Assembly (NCBI GenBank): GCA_021205185.1
Contig: JAJPYB010000007.1
Coordinates: 177,606-241,605, forward strand
Origin: Ruminococcus sp.
GTDB taxonomy: Bacteria > Bacillota > Clostridia > Oscillospirales > Ruminococcaceae
Reading direction: 5' to 3'
Length of the DNA stretch: 64,000 bases
The first letter of the stretch is position 1, and the number at the start of each line of letters is the position of its first letter. A program made the position numbers and the translations under genes. The notes under the pieces were generated by a model. It was not told where the DNA came from. It was given only the letters and a program-made list of their open reading frames with translations, and did no database searches. Positions 1 through 7,707 of this stretch are shown here, in pieces.

Positions 1-20
1 CAACAGGTTTCACAGAAATT

Positions 21-1298
21 TCACATTGATTTCATAAAGCTAATTGGGTGGACCTCGTTTTGAATCTGAGTTGAAAAGCCCTTGAAGTAATCGTCAATCA
101 GAATTATACCCCTTCTGACGCAGGAATAGCCGTACTTTTTCCGAAGAATGTCAACTGCGTTATTAAGTCTTTTCTTTTTTTCACTTTGCTCTATGCTTTC
201 AAAAAGCGTAAGCTGTTCGCAGTCATTTTCACTCCTTAAATCGCCCGCGCTTATGCCAATGCTCCGTATCGGCTGATTGTTTGCCTTCGGAAGCGACTCC
301 TTATAAAGAGAAAATGCAAAATCCGCTATATCCTTAGCGTCGTTTGTAAACAGGTCTGTGTGGCGTTGCTTTGAATAAACGCACAAAAGCTTGTTCCTGA
401 CGCTTACTGTTATAACTCCCGACTTGACGTTAAGCTCCCGAAGCCTTGTTGCAACGCTTTCGCTTAACGCATTGAGAACAATTTTCACATCAGTATCGTT
501 GCACAAATCCTTGGGAGAGGTTGTTGAATTTCCAACAGATTTAACCACTGCCGTTTCGCCCTCAAGCGATACCCTGCTTTTGTCCTCGCCCCTTGCAAAC
601 CTTTTGAGCTTTAAGCCGTTTACGCCAAGAGCGCATTGCAGCATTTTATCGTCGGCGTTCGCTAAGTCTCCGATCGTCAGTATTCCTCGCCGCCTTAAAA
701 GAGCTCTTGTTTTTCTGCCGACATATAAAAGCTCGCCGCAGTCAAGCTCCCATACCTTTTGCTTGAAGTTTTCTCTTGAAATTACAGTAACTGCATCAGG
801 CTTTTTAAGGTCGGAGCCTAGCTTTGCAAAAATCTTGTTAAAGCTGACTCCGACCGAAACGGTAATGCCAAGCTCTTTAAATACACGATTTCTGATTTCA
901 TTTGCAATTTCCTCTCCGTCAGCTTGCCTTCCGTTTCTGTAAAGCCCTGTTATATCAAGCCACGCTTCGTCTATTCCGAACGGTTCTATTCTGTCTGTGT
1001 AGTCGGAATATATTTTCCTTGCGGCCTTTGAAAACTTGAGATACAGGTCGTAATGCGGTTCGCACAAAATAAGCTCAGGGCATTTAGCTTTAGCTTCAAA
1101 TATAGCTTCGCCGGTTTTTACGCCCATTTTCTTTGCAAGCTCGTTTTTTGCTAAAATTATGCCATGCCTGTCCTCAATGCTTCCTGAAACGGCTACAGCT
1201 TTACCTTTAAGCGACGGATTCATTCTGCATTCGATAGACGCATAGCAGTTGTTTATATCAACGTGAAGTATAACTCTTTCTTCAAATGTGCTTTTCAT
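21..1298 (-). CDS. dinB: DNA polymerase IV (Y-family translesion polymerase)
   Basis: Error-prone Y-family polymerase that extends across damaged template in the cytoplasm. The 425-residue product has the N-terminal catalytic block HVDINNCYASIE, the second acidic pair in GIDEAWLDITG near residue 110, a helix-hairpin-helix region (VGRKTRALLRRRGI) and a C-terminal little finger. A QLTLF motif near residue 370 matches the beta-clamp binding peptide. I chose the internal ATG at 1298 because GGAGGAAGAG lies just before it; the longer reading adds seven residues with no ribosome site. The gene has its own promoter with LexA-like sites, so damage induction is likely. Length is slightly above the usual 350-420. 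Confidence 0.95.
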   Translation of the reverse strand: MKSTFEERVILHVDINNCYASIECRMNPSLKGKAVAVSGSIEDRHGIILAKNELAKKMGVKTGEAIFEAKAKCPELILCEPHYDLYLKFSKAARKIYSDYTDRIEPFGIDEAWLDITGLYRNGRQADGEEIANEIRNRVFKELGITVSVGVSFNKIFAKLGSDLKKPDAVTVISRENFKQKVWELDCGELLYVGRKTRALLRRRGILTIGDLANADDKMLQCALGVNGLKLKRFARGEDKSRVSLEGETAVVKSVGNSTTSPKDLCNDTDVKIVLNALSESVATRLRELNVKSGVITVSVRNKLLCVYSKQRHTDLFTNDAKDIADFAFSLYKESLPKANNQPIRSIGISAGDLRSENDCEQLTLFESIEQSEKKKRLNNAVDILRKKYGYSCVRRGIILIDDYFKGFSTQIQNEVHPISFMKSM

Positions 1299-1313
1299 AG
1301 CTCTTCCTCCATA

Positions 1314-1363
1314 AAACAAATGTTCCGCACATAAATACTAGCACAGAAACATATGTTTGTCAA
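1314..1363 (-). promoter_or_regulatory. dinB promoter with two LexA-like boxes
   Basis: On the minus strand TTGACA (1358-1363) and TAGTAT (1335-1340) are separated by exactly 17 bp. The spacer contains AAACATATGTTT (1347-1358) and a second site, GAACATTTGTTT on the minus strand (1314-1325), lies between the -10 and the start codon. Both resemble the Firmicutes LexA box GAAC-N4-GTTC. Their position would block polymerase binding and escape, so SOS control of dinB is a strong inference. Confidence 0.75.
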
Positions 1364-1460
1364 TACCTTTTTTTGGACAGTTAAAAAATTGCCGACACGC
1401 TTTCAAAAAAATTTCCTTTTCACAAATTTTTCAACAATTCTATATATCACTCACACCTGA

Positions 1461-1714
1461 GAGCTTTATTATATGGTTGTAGCAAGGGAAAGGTTATCCC
1501 AAACATCTGATAGGCCATTAGATGAAAGCTAGATAAATAGAAGGCGCAAGAGGAACTTGGTTGCTTTAAGACGTTAAATACTTCTCCTAAAGTAGACAAA
1601 CGCAAATTTTTCATTCGGGGAGGCATACCCCGAAAATGATCTCTTCCTTAAACATTTTACTTATTGCAATCAAGCGACCCGCCTTCGGCAAACAATAATC
1701 TCTTTTTTAAGATT
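1461..1714 (+). ncRNA. Structured non-coding RNA, possibly raiA-motif or 6S-like
   Basis: This 250-nt stretch has no plausible open reading frame but many helices. There are hairpins GGGA/TCCC at 1486-1500, CATCT/AGATG at 1505-1525 and CGGGG/CCCCG at 1615-1632. A long-range helix pairs CTTGGTTG (1556-1563) with CAATCAAG (1667-1674), with one G-U pair. The ends can also pair partially (ATTAT near 1468 with ATAAT near 1695). A rho-independent terminator follows at 1739-1773 and a TATATA box lies near 1441. Size and fold suggest a clostridial structured RNA of the raiA or 6S class, but I cannot verify the family by eye. Confidence 0.55.
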
Positions 1715-1738
1715 TTCATAAAACTCCTTAATTAGTAG

Positions 1739-1773
1739 AAATGCTCGATTTAAAAGTCGGGCATTTTATTTTT
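1739..1773 (+). terminator. Terminator after the structured RNA
   Basis: AAATGCTCGA pairs with TCGGGCATTT (one G-T pair) and is followed by a T-rich tract. It ends the transcript of the upstream RNA. Confidence 0.75.
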
Positions 1774-1808
1774 CCAAGAACCCTCTTTAAATAAATCTAT
1801 GATTTTAC

Positions 1809-1837
1809 TTGACAAGTTATGCCATAAAGCTTAAAAT
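1809..1837 (+). promoter_or_regulatory. Promoter of the FNT/DUF1275 pair
   Basis: TTGACA at 1809-1814 and TAAAAT at 1832-1837 with a 17-bp spacer, 59 bp before the FNT start codon. Confidence 0.75.
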
Positions 1838-1896
1838 GAGAAATAGCAGGATAAGAGTCGAAATCAGGAGAATGTTAATAACGGTTGAGGTGGATT

Positions 1897-2550
1897 ATGG
1901 TTAAAAGAATAACAGCGGTTACGGTTAAGGCGATACTCGCAGGAATTTCCATTGGCATTGGCGGCGCGCTTTATTTGTCGGTTGACAACAAATATATAGG
2001 CGCTTTTCTCTTTGCGATTGGTTTGTTTTGTATCTTTTCCTTTGGATTTAACCTTTATACCGGCAAGATAGGATTTTTGATAACCGAGAAAAACAAGCGA
2101 AGCTTTGCGCTGGATTTACTTTTTATCTGGCTCGGAAATATTATAGGAACAGGCTTTGTAGCGCTTTGCCTGCGGCTCACAAGAGTTTCAGACGCATTGT
2201 CCGCAAAAGCTGAGTCGCTTTGCGAGGTAAAGCTTGCCGATAATCCGCTTTCAATATTCATTTTGGCGATGTTTTGCGGAGTGCTTATGTATATTGCCGC
2301 ATACAGCTATAAAAACGGCACCAGTCCGCTTCAGAAGTACATAGCGACATTTATTTGTGTAGCGGTATTTATTCTTTGCTCATTTGAGCACTGTGTTGCA
2401 AATATGTTCTACTTTTGGATTTCCTTCTCGTTTAGCCTGAAAACTCTTGTGTATCTTATTATAATGACGCTCGGAAATTCTATAGGTGCGTTTATAATAC
2501 CAGCTTTGCAAAAGCTATGTAAAGAAAGCGACAGGAGTGATAACAATTAA
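1897..2550 (+). CDS. Formate/nitrite transporter (FNT) family protein
   Basis: Integral membrane channel of the FNT family, which moves formate, nitrite or related small anions. The 217-residue product has about six hydrophobic segments. It carries the family signatures NLYTGKIG near residue 50 and FEHCVANMF near residue 165, the latter holding the pore histidine. A final GNSIGAFIIPA segment is also typical. The ATG at 1897 follows GAGGTGG closely; a TTG 12 bp upstream is the alternative. It overlaps the next membrane gene by 14 bp, so both are probably translated from one message. Formate is a likely substrate in a fermentative anaerobe, which is inference only. Confidence 0.88.
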   Translation: MVKRITAVTVKAILAGISIGIGGALYLSVDNKYIGAFLFAIGLFCIFSFGFNLYTGKIGFLITEKNKRSFALDLLFIWLGNIIGTGFVALCLRLTRVSDALSAKAESLCEVKLADNPLSIFILAMFCGVLMYIAAYSYKNGTSPLQKYIATFICVAVFILCSFEHCVANMFYFWISFSFSLKTLVYLIIMTLGNSIGAFIIPALQKLCKESDRSDNN

Positions 2551-3232
2551 ACTTTCAATTTCAACAACACACGAAACGGATATGTCACAGTCCTATTTAA
2601 TAGGAATACTTTTAGCGGCGGCAGGCGGATTTATTGACGCTTATACCTATATAACCCGTGGCGGCGTATTTGCTTATGCGCAAACGGGAAATATAGTTTT
2701 AATGGGAATAAATATGGGAAAGGGTCAGTACCTTCAGGCGCTTGTGTACCTGATACCGATAGTCACTTTTGTTCTGGGAGTTTTTATCGTGGAGCTTTTA
2801 CGTAAGAATTTTTCCACCCATCCAAGACATTGGCGGCAGACGGTACTGGTTATTGAAGCGATAATAGTTGTAGTCGTTTGTTTTATCCCAGTAGGAAAAT
2901 CTACAAACGCACTTGCTATTATTTTAATCTCTCTTGTCAGCGCGCTTCAATACGAGTCGTTTCACACGCTCAGAGGAAAAGCCTTTGCGTCAACAATGTG
3001 TACTGGAAATCTTAGAAGCGGCTCCGAAAATTTGTTTTTGTTTTTTGAAACGAAGGATAAATACTACCGCAACAAGGCAATTCAATATTTCGGAATAATT
3101 TTCGTATTCGTTCTCGGTGCAATACTTGGAACCGAGCTTGCAGGATTTTTCGAGCTTAAAGCGGCGCTGTTTTCTATAATATTTTTAGGCGGAGCATTTA
3201 TCTCGCTGTTTTTCCACAAAAGCTTTATCTAA
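2537..3232 (+). CDS. DUF1275 (YoaK-type) membrane protein
   Basis: A 231-residue integral membrane protein of the DUF1275 family, whose function is not established. The sequence shows GGFIDAYTYI and YAQTGNIVLMG near the N-terminus, then about six hydrophobic helices and the TCTGN-like CTGNLRSG segment typical of the family. The reported GTG start at 2537 overlaps the FNT gene; AGGAG sits immediately before it, too close for good spacing. The next ATG at 2582 has a poor ribosome site, so the exact start is unsure. Coupling with the FNT gene suggests co-translation. Confidence 0.8.
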   Translation: MITIKLSISTTHETDMSQSYLIGILLAAAGGFIDAYTYITRGGVFAYAQTGNIVLMGINMGKGQYLQALVYLIPIVTFVLGVFIVELLRKNFSTHPRHWRQTVLVIEAIIVVVVCFIPVGKSTNALAIILISLVSALQYESFHTLRGKAFASTMCTGNLRSGSENLFLFFETKDKYYRNKAIQYFGIIFVFVLGAILGTELAGFFELKAALFSIIFLGGAFISLFFHKSFI

Positions 3233-3293
3233 CAGTTCACAATTTTTGCTCTATCGAGCGTTTAATGGTTTCACTTAAAAGGAGGAAATTGCT

Positions 3294-3809
3294 ATGAATG
3301 AAACAGTAAAAAATATCACAACCAGAAAAAGCTGTAGAAGCTATAAGAAGATGCACGTTCCTGCCAAGTGTGTTGATGAGATTGTTGCAGCAGGACTTAA
3401 TGCGCCAAGCGGAATGAACAAGCAAACGCCACGCTTTGTAGTAGTTCAGAATGACGAAATGGTTAAAAAGCTCTCTAAGCTAAATGCCGGCGTTATGAAC
3501 GCTGACGTCGATCCATTTTACGGCGCTCAGGACGTTATAGTAGTTCTTGCAAAGAAGGAATGCACATATATTTATGACGGAAGCCTAGCAATGGGAAATC
3601 TTATGAATGCCGCATGGTCAATGGGAATTGACAGCAGGTGGATTCACCGCGCCAAAGAGGTTTTTGAAAGCGACGAAGGAAAATCGCTTTTAAAGCAATG
3701 GGGAATTGAAGAGGATGTCGAGGGTATTGGCTTTTGCATTTTAGGCTATGCTGAAGAGGAAAAGGAAAAGACCAAAATCGTTGACGGCAGAGTTTATTAC
3801 TGCAGATAG
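3294..3809 (+). CDS. Nitroreductase family protein
   Basis: A 171-residue FMN-dependent oxidoreductase of the nitroreductase superfamily. The N-terminal RKSCRSYKK is the usual phosphate/FMN-binding start, NAPSGMNKQTPRFVVV is the second FMN contact, and IGFCILGYAEEE near the C-terminus matches the family. Its natural substrate cannot be told from sequence. The start is firm because AAAGGAGGAAATT precedes the ATG. It follows the DUF1275 gene by 61 bp with no obvious terminator, so read-through from the FNT promoter is possible. Confidence 0.88.
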   Translation: MNETVKNITTRKSCRSYKKMHVPAKCVDEIVAAGLNAPSGMNKQTPRFVVVQNDEMVKKLSKLNAGVMNADVDPFYGAQDVIVVLAKKECTYIYDGSLAMGNLMNAAWSMGIDSRWIHRAKEVFESDEGKSLLKQWGIEEDVEGIGFCILGYAEEEKEKTKIVDGRVYYCR

Positions 3810-3828
3810 CGTATTAAGGTGAAATTAT

Positions 3829-3855
3829 CCGTAGACGTGTGGTTCTCGTCTGCGG
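3829..3855 (+). terminator. Possible terminator after nitroreductase gene
   Basis: CCGTAGACG and CGTCTGCGG form a nine-pair stem with one G-U pair. The following T content is weak, so termination is only moderately supported. Confidence 0.45.
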
Positions 3856-3895
3856 AATTTATGTTTTCTGTCCTGCCAAAAATTACAATTTTCAC

Positions 3896-3988
3896 GTCAA
3901 AAATTACATCATTATGCAAACTGCACAAATTTTCAAAAATTTTTTGGCTAATCTGCAGATTGACGAGAGCGCATATTAGTGCTAAAAT
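3896..3988 (+). promoter_or_regulatory. Cohesin-gene promoter with conserved 34-nt upstream element
   Basis: The promoter has TTGACG at 3960-3965 and TAAAAT at 3983-3988 with 17 bp between. A 34-nt block at 3896-3929, ending in ATGCAAACTGCACAAA, recurs at 39349-39382 upstream of the SIR2 module with 31 of 34 bases the same. It sits 30 bp from the -35 here and 31 bp there, which suggests a shared activator or repressor site. A hairpin ATCAGCA/TGCTGAT lies in the leader at 3998-4019. Confidence 0.65.
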
Positions 3989-4063
3989 AATATTGAAATC
4001 AGCAAATGGCTCTGCTGATAATTCTTAAAGGCTTATGAATAATATTATCCGGGAGGTTTTCTG

Positions 4064-4927
4064 ATGAAGCTAAAAAAATTATTAAGTGGAATCCTGGCTG
4101 CTGTTGTTGCAGCTTCAACAATTTCTATGGCAACGATAACAGCTGCATCAGCTGCGGATTCGGACGTTACTATATATGTAACTCTTGATACCGATGCGTC
4201 AAGCACGGGTAACGAAGCGACCTACACAATCTCAATTGTTCCAAATCAGCAAATTGGTACACTGCAGATGCAATTGGATTTTCCGGAAGGACTTGAGTAT
4301 GTTGCTGATTCGTTCGAGGTTAGCTCGACTGCCGCTACTGAGCTAGGCTGGTATGGCGGAAATATTATTGAATGGACAGAATCCACCCAGATAGTTAGCG
4401 GTTACTGCTTGTCTGCCGTGTTTGACGACTATACAGCAGGTACAGAGGTTGTTGTCGGAACATTCAAGGTAACAGTCGCAGACGATAGCGTATACACTCC
4501 AACGCTTACATATTGCGAGTTTACAGATACGGATTATAGCATTATCACTTACGAAATGGTTCTGACAACAGCGTCATACACATCTGACGGCGTAACAGCA
4601 GGTGATACTGTAACGATAACCTCTGAAGAAATTGAAGCTGCAGAAAACAGTGCTACTACAACAGCAGCTGCGGCAGACGACGAAGATGAAGACGATGATT
4701 CTAATACTTCCGCAACATCAGCAAACGATGAGGATACAGACACAAATTCCGATTCGAGTTCGAGCGGCAGCGCAACAAATTCTAGCGATAGCAGCGATGA
4801 CGGTTCAACTGATTCCTCTTCATCAGACAGCACTCCGAGTACAGGTGTAAAGGTGGCATTCGGCGCATCGTTATTTGTTGTTGTTGGCGTTATTGGCGCA
4901 GTTGCAATCAAGAAGAGAAAGAAGTAA
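4064..4927 (+). CDS. Cohesin-like domain protein with membrane anchor
   Basis: A 287-residue exported protein. Residues 1-31 are a signal peptide ending ASAADS. Residues about 35-175 look like one cohesin-type beta-sandwich, with VTIYVTLDT, a QIGTLQMQLDFPEGL segment and a closing strand region. A long Ser/Thr/Asp-rich linker (about 190-255) follows, then TPSTG, a hydrophobic helix and KKRKK, the layout of a wall- or membrane-anchored surface protein. Cohesins bind dockerins, and the next gene encodes a dockerin protein, so the two may interact at the cell surface. The fold call rests on pattern only; a carbohydrate-binding sandwich is the alternative. Confidence 0.7.
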   Translation: MKLKKLLSGILAAVVAASTISMATITAASAADSDVTIYVTLDTDASSTGNEATYTISIVPNQQIGTLQMQLDFPEGLEYVADSFEVSSTAATELGWYGGNIIEWTESTQIVSGYCLSAVFDDYTAGTEVVVGTFKVTVADDSVYTPTLTYCEFTDTDYSIITYEMVLTTASYTSDGVTAGDTVTITSEEIEAAENSATTTAAAADDEDEDDDSNTSATSANDEDTDTNSDSSSSGSATNSSDSSDDGSTDSSSSDSTPSTGVKVAFGASLFVVVGVIGAVAIKKRKK

Positions 4928-5088
4928 ATTTAGAGATTTACAATTAAGCAGTTAGCTATAGGTTGAGAACCTGTACTATAAATCAAACAAGATAAGTCGT
5001 AAATAGCTTAACCTTACAGATAATAGCTTGTAGATAAGATATACTGACTGTCTTGTATAAACAATTTTTTCTTAGGAGATGTTTTATT

Positions 5089-5523
5089 ATGACAAGTAGA
5101 AAAGTTTTAAGTAAGCTACTAGCAATAACAGCAGCCCTTTTGCTTATGTGTTCTATGTTTGCACTGCCGGCAGCAGCTGATGATGAAAGTGTAGACGAGA
5201 CCACGGAAGAGGTAACTGAAGTTATAGGCGATGTAAACGGCGACGAGAGTGTAACGACTGCCGATGTAGGCCTCGTAAACGCTCATGTTAAAGGAGTTCA
5301 GTTACTTTTCGATGACTGCTTAGTGCGCGCTGACGTAAATGGCGATGAAAATGTAACTACTGCTGATGTTGGAATTATAAATAGCATCGTAAAGGGTGTT
5401 TATAATCAGCAATCAACAGAGGAATCCTCTGCTGAAGAATCTACAGAAGCTACAACTGAAGCTGAAAAAACAACAGAGACTGAAGAAGTTACAGAATCGT
5501 CAACGGAAGCTGTAGAAGAATAG
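5089..5523 (+). CDS. Secreted dockerin-domain protein
   Basis: A 144-residue exported protein. A signal peptide (about 1-30, ending LPAAADD) leads into a single type I-like dockerin with two calcium-binding F-hand repeats, GDVNGDESVTTADVGLVN and ADVNGDENVTTADVGIIN. The remaining 40 residues are a Glu/Thr/Ser-rich tail with no enzyme domain. A dockerin without a catalytic partner could act as an adaptor or competitor in a cellulosome- or amylosome-like assembly. The ATG at 5089 is chosen because TAGGAGATG precedes it. The gene follows the cohesin-like gene by 161 bp and ends in a strong terminator. Confidence 0.85.
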   Translation: MTSRKVLSKLLAITAALLLMCSMFALPAAADDESVDETTEEVTEVIGDVNGDESVTTADVGLVNAHVKGVQLLFDDCLVRADVNGDENVTTADVGIINSIVKGVYNQQSTEESSAEESTEATTEAEKTTETEEVTESSTEAVEE

Positions 5524-5584
5524 GAAATGTTAAAGAAATAACACTTCAATAAACACATTTATGTAGACTTAGGAAACTAAGAAA

Positions 5585-5616
5585 AGAGCAGCAGGCATTT
5601 TTTGTCTGCTGCTCTT
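5585..5616 (+). terminator. Terminator after dockerin gene
   Basis: AGAGCAGCAG and CTGCTGCTCT form a ten-pair stem with a T-rich loop. It follows the dockerin stop codon by 60 bp. Confidence 0.75.
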
Positions 5617-5658
5617 GTTGTAGGGCAGGAACTAAGCATCCAGATCCATATCCCCCCC

Positions 5659-5688
5659 TTGACACCCCGCCCTCCGCTATGCTAAAAT
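5659..5688 (+). promoter_or_regulatory. dtd promoter
   Basis: TTGACA at 5659-5664 and TAAAAT at 5683-5688 with an 18-bp spacer. Seven C residues abut the -35 on its upstream side. Confidence 0.65.
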
Positions 5689-5722
5689 CAATAAAACAAA
5701 ACATGATTCTGGAGATGATATT

Positions 5723-6160
5723 TTGAAGCTTGTAGTGCAAAGGGTTTTGTCAGCGTCTGTTGAGGTTGACAAGAAAATAGTTGGCTCAATTTCTAAGGGG
5801 TATTTGGTTCTGTTCGGCGCAGGGGCAGGAGATCCCGAAAAGGATTGTGAAAGGCTTTCGGAGAAGCTTGTAAATCTGCGAATTTTCTCAGATGAAAACG
5901 ATAAAATAAATCTATCTCTTAGGGACGTTTCGGGAGAGCTTCTGATAGTGTCGCAGTTTACTCTTTATGCGGATTGCAGGAAGGGAAATCGTCCGAGCTT
6001 TGTTAATGCTGAAAAGCCCGAGCGTGCGAACGAGCTTTACGAGTATTTTGTAAGCCTTTGCCGCCAAAAGACAAGCACCAGAGTTGAAACAGGAATCTTC
6101 GGTGCGGATATGAAGGTATCGCTTGTAAACGACGGCCCGTTCACGGTTATTTTGGAGTAA
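5723..6160 (+). CDS. dtd: D-aminoacyl-tRNA deacylase
   Basis: Cytoplasmic proofreading enzyme that hydrolyses D-aminoacyl-tRNA and glycyl-tRNA(Ala), recycling the tRNA. The 145-residue product has the family length and both signatures: [17 protein letters not shown] in the middle and [10 protein letters not shown] at the C-terminus. The start is TTG at 5723, preceded by CTGGAGATG; no ATG in frame fits. It is separated from sigK by 61 bp with no clear terminator, so limited read-through into sigK is possible. Confidence 0.95.
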   Translation: MKLVVQRVLSASVEVDKKIVGSISKGYLVLFGAGAGDPEKDCERLSEKLVNLRIFSDENDKINLSLRDVSGELLIVSQFTLYADCRKGNRPSFVNAEKPERANELYEYFVSLCRQKTSTRVETGIFGADMKVSLVNDGPFTVILE

Positions 6161-6221
6161 CCTCGCATTAACAAACTGTCCTCTCTCATATTCTTTTAAA
6201 AAGGTATGAGGAGGATTTTTT

Positions 6222-6929
6222 ATGTTTTCTTTTTTGGAAACTCTGCTGACTAACGTTTTGATTTTAGCACTTCACTTGGAAAAGAGTATGTCTTTTCCAA
6301 AGCCGCTTAGCGAGAAGGAGGAAAGGGAGTGCTTCGAGCAGATCGCAAATGGAGATGAGGCGGCGAGAGCAAAAATGATAGAGCACAATTTGCGGCTGAT
6401 AGCGCATATTGTTAAAAAGTATTCGTCGTCTGGAGTTGATCACGAGGACCTTTTGTCAATCGGCACTATAGGACTTATCAAGGCGGTTTCTACCTTTAAT
6501 TATCTTAAGGGAACTCGCTTTGCTACCTATGCGAGCAAGTGCATTGAAAACGAGATACTTATGTATTTCAGAAGCCTGAAGAAAACCGGAAACGAGGTTT
6601 ACTTTGACGACCCGATTGATACGGACAAGGACGGAAATACCCTGACGCTTATGGACATAATTGCGAAGGACGATAATGTTATCGACAAAATCGACCTTTC
6701 AATCAAGACGAAGCAGCTTTACGAATTTATAGATAACACACTTGACAGCAGGGAGCGTGAAATTATAATTTTGAGGTACGGACTTTTTTCAAAAAAGCCG
6801 CTTACCCAAAGAGAGGTTGCAAGCAGATTTAAAATTTCAAGAAGCTACGTTTCAAGGATTGAGAAAAAGGCGCTGTTGAAGCTCAGAGAAAAATTTGAGA
6901 AAAACGGCGGCGTTAGTGAATATAATTGA
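6222..6929 (+). CDS. sigK: Sporulation sigma factor SigK (pro-form)
   Basis: Late mother-cell sigma factor of endospore formation. The 235-residue product aligns from memory with Bacillus SigK. It has a hydrophobic N-terminal pro-sequence of about 20-24 residues before FPKPLSEKEE, then region 2 (NLRLIAHIVKKY, DLLSIGTIGLIKAV, FATYASKCIENEILMYFR) and region 4 (LTQREVASRF, ISRSYVSRIEKKALLKL). The gene is uninterrupted, with no skin-type element. The pro-sequence implies processing by a SpoIVFB-type protease. A small hairpin CTCATA/TATGAG overlaps the ribosome site GGAGG. The downstream M23 gene is 53 bp away. Confidence 0.93.
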   Translation: MFSFLETLLTNVLILALHLEKSMSFPKPLSEKEERECFEQIANGDEAARAKMIEHNLRLIAHIVKKYSSSGVDHEDLLSIGTIGLIKAVSTFNYLKGTRFATYASKCIENEILMYFRSLKKTGNEVYFDDPIDTDKDGNTLTLMDIIAKDDNVIDKIDLSIKTKQLYEFIDNTLDSREREIIILRYGLFSKKPLTQREVASRFKISRSYVSRIEKKALLKLREKFEKNGGVSEYN

Positions 6930-6982
6930 AAATCTGGCTAAAACTACCTTTAGGAAAATAAAACCGAAAGGAAGTTTCAAAT

Positions 6983-7654
6983 ATGAAAAAAGCAAGTGAC
7001 GTGTTTAGCGGAGTTTTAAAAGCAGTCAAAGCGAAAAGGGTGCTGCTTATTGTTTTAGCTGTATTTTTGCTGATAGGATTTATAAGCTATTGGTCGTACC
7101 AGCGTACAATGCAAAAGCTTTTAGACGGCGGAATTTTAAGTGGAACAAGCGTCAGCAGCATTGCCGCAGACACTACCAAGGAGGACGTTACAGAGGAAGA
7201 AACAACCGAAGCTGAGCCTGCAGCTCAGTCGGCTAACAATATGGGCTTTGCGCTACCTGTAGAGGGAGAGGTAATAAACGAATTTTCTGACGGCGAGCTT
7301 GTAAAGTCAAAAACTTTAGGGTACTGGATAACACATGACGGAGTTGATATACAAGCGGAAGACGGAGCTGATGTGCTGTCTGCCGGAGAGGGCGAGGTAA
7401 TTGACATTTACGACGATACACGCTGGGGCGTCTGTATTGAAATCGACCACCAAAACGGAGTGTTCAGCTACTACTTTGGACTGGGCGAGGACATTGAAGT
7501 ATCTGTCGGAGATTTAGTCGTGACAGGGCAGAGAATCGGCTTTGTCGGAGATACAGCAGAAATTGAAAGCAAGGAGGAAACTCACATCCACTTTGCTATG
7601 AAGCAAAATGGCGAGTGGATAAATCCGATTGAATATATCGAGGAAAACAGCTAA
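6983..7654 (+). CDS. M23 peptidase-like membrane protein (SpoIIQ-like)
   Basis: A 223-residue protein with one transmembrane helix (about 20-40), an acidic Thr/Glu linker, and a C-terminal LytM/M23 domain (about 90-220). The metal motifs HDGVD (H-x3-D) and HIHF (H-x-H) are both present, so zinc binding and endopeptidase activity look possible. Location directly after sigK and the single-pass layout suggest SpoIIQ, the forespore partner of SpoIIIAH during engulfment. In clostridial SpoIIQ the LytM residues are often kept, as here. A general wall-hydrolase role remains possible. Confidence 0.72.
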   Translation: MKKASDVFSGVLKAVKAKRVLLIVLAVFLLIGFISYWSYQRTMQKLLDGGILSGTSVSSIAADTTKEDVTEEETTEAEPAAQSANNMGFALPVEGEVINEFSDGELVKSKTLGYWITHDGVDIQAEDGADVLSAGEGEVIDIYDDTRWGVCIEIDHQNGVFSYYFGLGEDIEVSVGDLVVTGQRIGFVGDTAEIESKEETHIHFAMKQNGEWINPIEYIEENS

Positions 7655-7663
7655 ACGTAAAAT

Positions 7664-7706
7664 AAAAGCGTCCCGCACAGCATTGGTGCAGGACGTTTAA
7701 TTTTTA
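7664..7706. terminator. Bidirectional terminator between convergent genes
   Basis: A stem of AAAGCGTCC..GCAC with GTGC.GGACGTTT is flanked by A-rich and T-rich sides. It serves both the plus-strand M23 gene and the convergent zinc-ribbon gene. Confidence 0.75.
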
Positions 7707-7707
7707 G

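Noticed and set aside
391..942. 183-codon plus-strand frame opposite dinB
   Set aside because: Lies entirely antisense to a well-supported gene, has low-complexity Ser/Leu content and no ribosome site.
1461..1714. Firm 6S RNA call
   Set aside because: The long single hairpin with a central bubble typical of 6S is not evident; several separate helices are, so only a general structured-RNA call is made.
3819..4028. 69-codon frame between nitroreductase and cohesin genes
   Set aside because: Overlaps a hairpin, the conserved 34-nt element and the promoter of the next gene; no ribosome site.
4549..4911. Antisense frame opposite the Ser/Asp linker of the cohesin-like gene
   Set aside because: A shadow produced by low-complexity codons; no start signals.
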